IMG/VR virus record: IMGVR_UViG_3300010885_025206
Location: 1 to 43,274 of that record
DNA: 43,274 nucleotides
Strand: one strand, 5' to 3'
From: a virus
Notes under the pieces: generated by a model
What the model saw: the letters and a program-made list of their open reading frames with translations, nothing else
Database searches by the model: none
What the model was told of the DNA's origin: nothing
Position numbers and translations under genes: made by a program
Shown: positions 38,289-43,274 of the stretch, piece by piece
Layout of the letters: each line of letters opens with the position of its first letter
Numbering within the stretch: the first letter of the stretch is position 1

Positions 38289-40097
38289 GTGGCTTTCGAG
38301 TTCGATGGTGATGCCGTGTTCAAGGAGGGCGCGCTTGCGCAGTCGAAGGGATGCAAGATCGTCCGCGACTACGGCATCATGCCCGACGGGTCGTGCGCCT
38401 GCGGCAACCCCGATCACAAGATCGGCGGCGCGGCCCAGATGCAGTGCGGCAAGCACCCGCGAGGCAAGGCGTGGGGCGACCGAGCCGCTGCCGACGAAGA
38501 CACGCTGCTCGACTGGGTCGAGGAGGCGAAGGATACGGGGAAGCCTTTCAACATCGGCATCCTGCTCGGCCCCCGCAGCGGCGTCATCGACATGGAGTGG
38601 GATGACGAGAAAGCAAAGGCACACGCCGAGACGATGGGTCTGACGGAGATCGAGACGCCGACATACGTCTCAGGCCGCTCCGAGCACCGGCTGTTCAAGT
38701 GGGACGATCGCCTCTCCGGCTGCCCCGCGGTCGTGAAGCCCGGTGGCCTGGAGGTGCGGTTGGGCACGGGCGACTTGGACGCGCAGAGCGTGCTGCCGCC
38801 GAGCTGGCACTGGAGCGGCGTGCAGTATCGCTGGAAACCGGGTCTGTCGATGGACGACGTTGACTTCGCCCCGCTGCCCGACGTGCTCCTGCGGGCGATC
38901 GTCAACGACGTTGATATGAGCACGCGGGAGTCGGCCGGCGTGTCATCGCGGGCCGTGCTCCACGGCGACATTAAGGAGGGCGGCAGGCACCCGCACCTCT
39001 TGAGCTACGTCACCAGCAAGGTGTTCAGTCACGCGAGGTATCTCAGCGGCGCTGCCCAGGCCGATATGCTCATGGAGATTGAGCTGGTCAACGAGCGGCG
39101 ATGCAAGCCGCCGAAGACGCCGGCCCAGATTCGCACGCTCTTCTACTCGTGCGTCGAGTACCGCCGAAAGATGGAGGCTCGCGGCGACTCCATGCCCGAA
39201 ACCGAGGAGAGCTTGGCGGCCGTCGCCGACAAGATCGCCCAGGAGGAGGAAGAGGGCAAGCGGCAGCAGGCTCCCGTCAGCGGCTACGCCATGCACGGGC
39301 TCAAGTGGGCTGCGGTCGAGGGCTGGAAGGACGGCGAGTGGACTCCAGGCGACTGGAAGATTCGCGTCATCTGCTCCGACCCTGCCGAGATTATCCTGTG
39401 CGTCCCGCAGTGGAAGAACACGCCATGCAAGGGCGAGATCGCATTCTCGTTCGCTGAGTTTGAGTCGGCGAAGATGGTGGCGAAGAAGATATTCGAGTCA
39501 ACCCGCCGAGTGATCCTGCACGGCGACATCGGCGAGTGGCAGACCATCTGGCGAGGCCAGGACGGCAACAGCAAGCGGCCGAAGCTGACCGGCCTCTTCG
39601 AGAAGCTGTTCATCGAGAAGCAGAAGACCGACGACGTACACGTCGGCACGTCCAGCCTGCGGTATGCCACGCTGGCTGCCTATCTGCTCGAGACGCTGGC
39701 ACGCGCGAAGCCGGCCAGCGAGGACAAGCCCGAGCCCGAGCGGTCGGGCAGGCCCAGATGGGTGACCCCCGGCGAGATGTGGCTGGGCTGGGTGAAGACG
39801 TGGGAGGAGATCGGACGAGCCCACGACGTGGCAGCCGGGGAGCGGATTCGGATTAAGCGTCTGCTCTGCGACCGCATGAAGGCCCGCGACTTCAGGGAGG
39901 GCCGGCACACGTTCGGCACCACGAAAAGGAGCTACGTCGTGTTCACGCCAGAGTGGATCGCGGCCATCGAATCACTGGCCGAAGGGGGGGCTGAGAACTT
40001 GCCGCTTAATACGGGGGAGGCGGCCATCGAAAATGGTGAAAAACATCGCGCCGAGACGCGGATTCTGCGGATTGAGTCGGAAGTCATTGCTGGATAA
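38289..40097 (+). CDS. Bifunctional DNA primase/polymerase (prim-pol) N-terminal domain protein
   Basis: A 602-residue protein from GTG 38289 with a perfect AAGGAGG six bases upstream; ATG 38205 is unlikely. N-terminal zinc-type segment CACGN...MQCGKHPRGKAWGD (Cys 36, 38), then prim-pol motif ILLGPRSGVIDMEWDDE (Asp 101, Glu 103), YVSGRSEHRLFKWDD, and PGGLEVRLGTGDLDAQSVLPPSWHWSG, all typical of AEP prim-pol domains. Residues about 215-295 (LHGDIKEGGRHPHLLSYVTSKVFSHA...PKTPAQIRTLFYSCVEYR) look like a PriCT-type primase C-terminal domain. The last 300 residues show no ATPase motifs. Expected role: primer synthesis for phage replication, with separate helicases. Confidence 0.87.
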   Translation: MAFEFDGDAVFKEGALAQSKGCKIVRDYGIMPDGSCACGNPDHKIGGAAQMQCGKHPRGKAWGDRAAADEDTLLDWVEEAKDTGKPFNIGILLGPRSGVIDMEWDDEKAKAHAETMGLTEIETPTYVSGRSEHRLFKWDDRLSGCPAVVKPGGLEVRLGTGDLDAQSVLPPSWHWSGVQYRWKPGLSMDDVDFAPLPDVLLRAIVNDVDMSTRESAGVSSRAVLHGDIKEGGRHPHLLSYVTSKVFSHARYLSGAAQADMLMEIELVNERRCKPPKTPAQIRTLFYSCVEYRRKMEARGDSMPETEESLAAVADKIAQEEEEGKRQQAPVSGYAMHGLKWAAVEGWKDGEWTPGDWKIRVICSDPAEIILCVPQWKNTPCKGEIAFSFAEFESAKMVAKKIFESTRRVILHGDIGEWQTIWRGQDGNSKRPKLTGLFEKLFIEKQKTDDVHVGTSSLRYATLAAYLLETLARAKPASEDKPEPERSGRPRWVTPGEMWLGWVKTWEEIGRAHDVAAGERIRIKRLLCDRMKARDFREGRHTFGTTKRSYVVFTPEWIAAIESLAEGGAENLPLNTGEAAIENGEKHRAETRILRIESEVIAG

Positions 40098-40242
40098 GGA
40101 CTTAGGGTGTCCGCGAAATTTCGTAAAATCCGGGGAATCCACGTCCAGGCACCAAAAAGTTCAGACGTAAAGCGGTTTTTGTGGACGGAAAATCTAGGTT
40201 TACCCATCTTACGCCCCGCTAGTGGGGGATCAGGAGGATCAA
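40098..40242. promoter_or_regulatory. AT-richer 145-nt gap before the UvrD-type helicase gene
   Basis: Holds a perfect 10-bp palindrome CGAAATTTCG (40114-40123), an imperfect long stem (CGTCC at 40142-40146 and CAAAAA at 40153-40158 pair with TTTTTG and GGACG at 40176-40187) and finally GATC-AGGAG-GATC (40228-40240), where the ribosome site sits in a loop. Could be a promoter/operator or leader; no clear -35/-10 pair was found. Confidence 0.4.
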
Positions 40243-41934
40243 ATGGACGATTTGAAGGTTCTTCGGGCGGTCGGATCAGCCGGAACGGGCAAGACAAGGC
40301 TGATGATCAACACCGCCGAGAAGGCTCTGGCGAGGCCGGAGGTGGGCGGTAATCCGTTCGCCATCGGTTTCTCGTCCTTTACGCGGGCGGCCCGCAGCGA
40401 GGCTGCTGGGCGTGCTGCTGCGGCCTGGGGAATGCAGCAGTCGGAACTCGAGCGGCACGGCTGGTTCCGCACCGCCCACAGCGTGGCCTACCGGCAGCTC
40501 GGCATCCAGAAGGGCGAGGTCATTGGCGGCAGCAAGGCCGACGACAAGTGGATCAGCGAAGCCCTCGGCAGCGACGTGTCCTACTGCGTGGACGAGGACT
40601 CCGAGGGGGGCATCGGCATCTACACGGGCGACCCCATCGCCGCGGCGGCCCTCAACTACTGGTCGCTGGCGAGGAGCATGGTCGCCCCCCTGCGCGAGAT
40701 CGCCGAGGCCGCCTACGAGTGGGAGCCCGACGGCCCGACGGCCGAGGAGGTGATCCGTCGCATCGAGATGTACGAGTCGGCCAAGCGTCTGGACGGCCGA
40801 CTCGACTTCACCGATATGCTCGCCCGGTTCGTCGGGGTCGCCAACAACCCGGCCACCGGCCCCGAGATGGTCACGCCCGAGGGCGCGGTGCCGAACGAAG
40901 TCGTCGGCTGGATTTTCGACGAGGCGCAGGACGCCAGCCGCCTCCTCGACATGGCCTGCCGGCGGCTCGTGACCGGCGACTCCTGCCGATGGGCGTGGCT
41001 CGTCGGCGACCCGTTTCAGGTTCTTTACTCATGGGCCGGGGCGTCGAGCGAGTTCTTCATGGGCTGGAAGGTCGATCGGCAGGAGATCATGCCCAAGAGC
41101 TACCGCTGTGCGAAGCCGATCCTCCAGCTTGGCGAGGACTGCCTCCAGAGGCTCACCAAGGGGTACTGGAACCGCGGCGTCGAGGCCGCCGACCACGACG
41201 GCGAGATCATCGAAAGCGATAACTTCGAGGACGATCTGAGCGATCTGTCGCCGAAGGATGAGACGCTGGTCATCGCCAGGACAAATCGGCACGTCGGCAA
41301 GATCGCCACGATCCTTGACGATGTCGGTGTTCCGTTTCGGAAGATCAAGGCCAAGCAGGGAGCCTACAACCGCGATGCTGGCATGACGGGCCTGTGGAAG
41401 CTCCAGAACGGCCAGCCCGCCAGTGCCGAGGAGTGGACACAGGCCATTGAATTGCTACCGAGTGCGACAATCAGCAAGAAAGGCGACGGCCGCGACGAGA
41501 AGACGTGGCTGATTCGAGGGGCGAAAACACAGTGGAACCGGGGCGTGAAAGATCGCTACGACGCCCTCTTTCCCGAGGAGCTTGGCGATGTCGGGGCCAC
41601 CGACCACCTCCGCGAGAAGATCGCCGCCGGCACCTGGGGCGATCTGATCGACGGCGGGGCGACATGGTGCCGAGCCGCGAAGCAGTGGGGCATCGAAGCC
41701 GTCGCCAACCCGAAGATTCGCATCGGGACGGTGCATTCGGCCAAGGGGATGGAGGCCGACAACGTGATCATCCTGACCAGCGTCGGCCGCCGCATCCGCG
41801 AAGGCGAGGAACGCAGCGAAGACCGTCACGACGAGGAGCGGCGAATCGAGTACGTCGCCGTTACTCGAGCGCGAAAGAAGTTGATTGTGGCCCACGACCC
41901 CCGAGAGAAGTTCCGCATGGAGATGCCCATATGA
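40243..41934 (+). CDS. UvrD/PcrA-type superfamily 1 helicase
   Basis: A 563-residue protein from ATG 40243 (AGGAGG at 40232-40237). Walker A GSAGTGKT at 11-18, motif II FDEAQDAS (D226, E227), GDPFQVLYSWAGA, KSYRC, VHSAKGMEADNVII, YVAVTRARKKL: all SF1A helicase motifs in order. It is shorter than cellular UvrD (about 720) and lacks much of the 2B domain. Probably unwinds DNA in phage replication. Stop overlaps the next ATG. Confidence 0.9.
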   Translation: MDDLKVLRAVGSAGTGKTRLMINTAEKALARPEVGGNPFAIGFSSFTRAARSEAAGRAAAAWGMQQSELERHGWFRTAHSVAYRQLGIQKGEVIGGSKADDKWISEALGSDVSYCVDEDSEGGIGIYTGDPIAAAALNYWSLARSMVAPLREIAEAAYEWEPDGPTAEEVIRRIEMYESAKRLDGRLDFTDMLARFVGVANNPATGPEMVTPEGAVPNEVVGWIFDEAQDASRLLDMACRRLVTGDSCRWAWLVGDPFQVLYSWAGASSEFFMGWKVDRQEIMPKSYRCAKPILQLGEDCLQRLTKGYWNRGVEAADHDGEIIESDNFEDDLSDLSPKDETLVIARTNRHVGKIATILDDVGVPFRKIKAKQGAYNRDAGMTGLWKLQNGQPASAEEWTQAIELLPSATISKKGDGRDEKTWLIRGAKTQWNRGVKDRYDALFPEELGDVGATDHLREKIAAGTWGDLIDGGATWCRAAKQWGIEAVANPKIRIGTVHSAKGMEADNVIILTSVGRRIREGEERSEDRHDEERRIEYVAVTRARKKLIVAHDPREKFRMEMPI

Positions 41935-42407
41935 CCCTGCTATTCGACATTTCGCCAGATGAGCCGACCCGAAAACGCTCCCGCGCGCAACCGGCCGCGG
42001 CCCATCCAATTGAACCCGAGAAACCCAAAAAAGACCCTATTTATATAGGGGGAATTGCTCCACGAGCGATCCTGCCAATCGGCATGATCGATCACACCTA
42101 CGACTGCGCAGACGCCGCCTGCGGCACCCAACTCCACGACATCCTCTACGAGGACGGCGGCGAGTGGTATGTGTCGTGCGTCTTCTGTGGCACCGGCCAG
42201 TGGGTGCGAGCGATCAAGGGGCACTTGAAGCCGAGGGATCAGGAGTTCGTCCTGCGTGACGGTCGGTTCGCCGGCCTCACGCTACCAGAGGTGGAGAAGC
42301 AGCCGCGTGGCCTGGACTACCTAAAATGGGCAATCGACAACCACCCGCGACCGACGGTTCGCGAGATGTGCAAAAAACATCTGGACGCTACTGGCACCAC
42401 TCGTTAG
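41931..42407 (+). CDS. Zinc-ribbon plus DUF3820-like protein
   Basis: A 158-residue protein from ATG 41931 (ATGA overlap with the helicase). A basic/Pro-rich N-terminus (KRSRAQPAAAHPIEPEKPKKDP) leads to a likely zinc ribbon YDCADAACGTQLHDI...WYVSCVFCGTGQW (four Cys). The C-terminal FVLRDGRFAGLTLPEVEKQPRGLDYLKWAIDNHPRPTVREMC resembles DUF3820 (F.xGKxxGxxLxEVxxxxxxYLxWxxxN), common next to phage DNA-processing proteins such as exonucleases. Function not known. Confidence 0.65.
   Translation: MTLLFDISPDEPTRKRSRAQPAAAHPIEPEKPKKDPIYIGGIAPRAILPIGMIDHTYDCADAACGTQLHDILYEDGGEWYVSCVFCGTGQWVRAIKGHLKPRDQEFVLRDGRFAGLTLPEVEKQPRGLDYLKWAIDNHPRPTVREMCKKHLDATGTTR
42035..42050. repeat. Inverted repeat CCCTAT-TTAT-ATAGGG
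   Basis: A 6-bp inverted repeat with TTAT in the middle, AT-rich (TTTATATAGG) in otherwise GC-rich sequence inside the zinc-ribbon gene, preceded by an A-run (AAAAAAG). It might be a regulatory site or a promoter element for the downstream CsrA gene. Confidence 0.35.
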
Positions 42408-42424
42408 GCTACTGATCACCACAG

Positions 42425-42443
42425 CGGAAAGGATTCCCACATG
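42425..42443 (+). promoter_or_regulatory. csrA leader: GGA loop over the ribosome site
   Basis: GGAA (42426-42429), loop AGGA (42430-42433), TTCC (42434-42437), then CAC and ATG 42441. The only Shine-Dalgarno (AAAGGA) lies in this small hairpin with GGA in the loop, the way CsrA proteins recognise their RNA targets. Suggests autoregulation, not shown. Confidence 0.45.
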
Positions 42444-42629
42444 GCACTTTGCTTAACTCGTCGCCCCGGCCAGAAGCTCATTCTGGATCGGCCTCGCATC
42501 GAGATCACGGTCGAGTCTGTCGTAGGCAAGACGGTCAGGCTCGTCATCGACGCACCCAAGCACGTCAAGATCATCCGCGAGGAACTGATCTACCGCGCCC
42601 CTCCGAAAACGGAGGAGGCCGCGTCGTGA
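42441..42629 (+). CDS. csrA: CsrA/RsmA carbon storage regulator homolog
   Basis: A 62-residue protein matching CsrA along its full length: MALCLTRRPGQKLILD...IEITVESVVGKTVRLVIDAPKHVKIIREEL. Conserved elements include LTRRxGQKL, the GKxVRLVIDAPK stretch and the functional Arg (Arg 46, in KIIREE, equivalent to Arg 44 of E. coli CsrA). CsrA dimers bind GGA-containing hairpins in mRNA leaders and usually block translation. Here it is phage-encoded, located in the late part of the early cluster between a zinc-ribbon protein and small proteins. Host targets or phage genes are both possible. Confidence 0.92.
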   Translation: MALCLTRRPGQKLILDRPRIEITVESVVGKTVRLVIDAPKHVKIIREELIYRAPPKTEEAAS

Positions 42630-42679
42630 TCGACCGGCTTTCTGTTCTCGTTCGTTGTTTCATTCACGGAGGATTTCTG

Positions 42680-42922
42680 GTGGCAAAGAAAAAGCCCGAG
42701 TGCAGCGTTGAAAAGACGATCGCCGGTATCGCCCAGGCGGTTCACGACCTTCGCGAAGAAGGCGAATCGACCGACCGCATGGCCGTCGCGTTGACGAAGT
42801 CAGTCGCGGCCCTGACCGTTCGCCTCGAGAACGCCGAGAAGGCACTCAACAGCCTTCTCGACGAGGTCGAAGAGCTGCGGAAGCCGGCCCGCACATGGCT
42901 CGGCTATCTGCGAGGTGAGTGA
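42680..42922 (+). CDS. Small coiled-coil protein
   Basis: An 80-residue protein from GTG 42680 (GGAGGA at 42668-42673); an alternative GTG 42626 overlaps the csrA stop and would add 18 residues with a hydrophobic start (IDRLSVLVRCFIHGGFL). VAKKKPECSVEKTIAGIAQAVHDLREEGESTDRMAVALTKSVAALTVRLENAEKALNSLLDEVEELRKPAR is almost all helix with heptad pattern. Ends in TGATG, so its stop overlaps the next ATG. Function unknown. Confidence 0.6.
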   Translation: MAKKKPECSVEKTIAGIAQAVHDLREEGESTDRMAVALTKSVAALTVRLENAEKALNSLLDEVEELRKPARTWLGYLRGE

Positions 42923-43038
42923 TGACCCCAATCGAATCACACATGAGCCTCTGGCTTAACGTCACGACTCTGCTCGTGGCCGTCGGGGCGGTTTTTTACT
43001 TCAGCCTGCTTCCCTACATGACGGGGGATGACGAATGA
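42922..43038 (+). CDS. Very small membrane protein
   Basis: A 38-residue frame (MTPIESHMSLWLNVTTLLVAVGAVFYFSLLPYMTGDDE) with one hydrophobic helix of about 18 residues. It is packed between neighbours by TGATG and ATGA overlaps, which supports expression. Could anchor a partner protein or act in membrane energy disruption; nothing decides it. Confidence 0.5.
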   Translation: MTPIESHMSLWLNVTTLLVAVGAVFYFSLLPYMTGDDE

Positions 43039-43250
43039 AACCACCGTCCCCAATCGACATCGACGACGAGCGGTTTTCGCTGACCTGTCGCGACGAGGAG
43101 CATTCGACGCCGTATGTCGATGTCATGTTCGACACGCTCCCGCCGTGCGAAGGCGATCCCGACTACAGCGAAAACCCAGAAGCCCTGCGGAGAGTCGCCG
43201 CGTGGCTTGAGAAGGCGGCTGACTGGCTTGAGGAGAGGAAAGGGCAATGA
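43035..43250 (+). CDS. Small acidic early protein
   Basis: A 71-residue protein (MKPPSPIDIDDERFSLTCRDEEHSTPYVDVMFDTLPPCEGDPDYSENPEALRRVAAWLEKAADWLEERKGQ): an acidic first part and an amphipathic C-terminal helix with regular Trp/Leu (VAAWLEKAADWLEER), typical of small phage proteins that bind host enzymes. ATGA overlap with both neighbours. Function unknown. Confidence 0.55.
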   Translation: MKPPSPIDIDDERFSLTCRDEEHSTPYVDVMFDTLPPCEGDPDYSENPEALRRVAAWLEKAADWLEERKGQ

Positions 43251-43274
43251 CCACAGAGGCAGGGGGCATTATGG
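43247..43274 (+). CDS. Start of a further small gene (3' partial)
   Basis: ATG 43247 overlaps the previous TGA, giving MTTEAGGIM before the window ends. GGAAAGG at 43237-43243 is a usable ribosome site. Nothing can be said about the product. Confidence 0.45.

Noticed and set aside
40107-40352. Short plus-strand frame before the UvrD-type helicase
   Set aside because: It overlaps the helicase start in another frame and has no ribosome site or protein-like composition.
1-43274. tRNA genes, insertion sequences or an attP site
   Set aside because: I found no cloverleaf, transposase or core repeat by eye; absence is not proven without tRNA and repeat searches.

Overview
The window is about 43 kb of a tailed double-stranded DNA phage, or of a prophage, and no host chromosomal gene is visible. 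The head and tail genes belong to the HK97/lambda siphovirus type: HK97-fold capsid protein, gp6-like connector, head closure, gp10-like protein, tail terminator, tail tube, frameshifted tail chaperone pair and a 1674-residue tape measure. I see no sheath gene, so the tail should be long and non-contractile. A minus-strand tyrosine integrase points to a temperate life style. The host is not named by any gene. High GC content, a phage-borne CsrA and a cysteine-rich motif (ACC...GxGVPCxPNPC) that I associate with Planctomycetes secreted proteins suggest a planctomycete-like host; this is inference.

Layout. 1-5134: capsid protein (5' end outside the window), a small virion protein, a GT-A glycosyltransferase, connectors and neck. 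5159-14419: two small tail-tube-like proteins, chaperones with a probable -1 frameshift, tape measure with seven 29-residue repeats, a distal tail protein, a protein built of 11-residue repeats and two cysteine-rich proteins. 14401-17768: small conserved proteins, metallophosphoesterase, dCMP deaminase, dNMP kinase and a membrane protein. 17777-33484: an unusually large adhesion region. It is dominated by a 2972-residue fibre with 17 Ig-like domains, an Asp-box propeller nested inside one of them, and a C-terminal seven-bladed RCC1 propeller. Smaller fibre genes follow, with FN3, lectin-like and glycine-rich domains. The two-gene start of this region is repeated in paralogous form at 30082-30689. 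33481-34829: minus-strand integrase plus a small gene, and a divergent control region. 34830-43274: plus-strand early genes: tandem-HTH regulator, SNF2-type helicase, prim-pol, UvrD-type helicase, a zinc/DUF3820-like protein, CsrA and small proteins.

How it works together. The late genes form one long plus-strand block with many ATGA/TAATG overlaps, consistent with translational coupling. The early block has a good sigma70-type promoter (TTGACT-N18-TATTAT) in front of the first helicase. The integrase operon and the tandem-HTH gene diverge around repeated CCACTT elements, which is the expected geometry of a lysogeny switch. CsrA at 42441 may act on phage or host mRNAs; its own leader and the glycosyltransferase leader can both form small hairpins with GGA in the loop.

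The most unexpected signals are a nearly perfect 49-nt hairpin inside a tail-tube gene (5640-5688), the nested-propeller giant fibre, and the CsrA gene with a possible autoregulatory hairpin. Terminase, portal, protease and a recognisable endolysin are not in the window.
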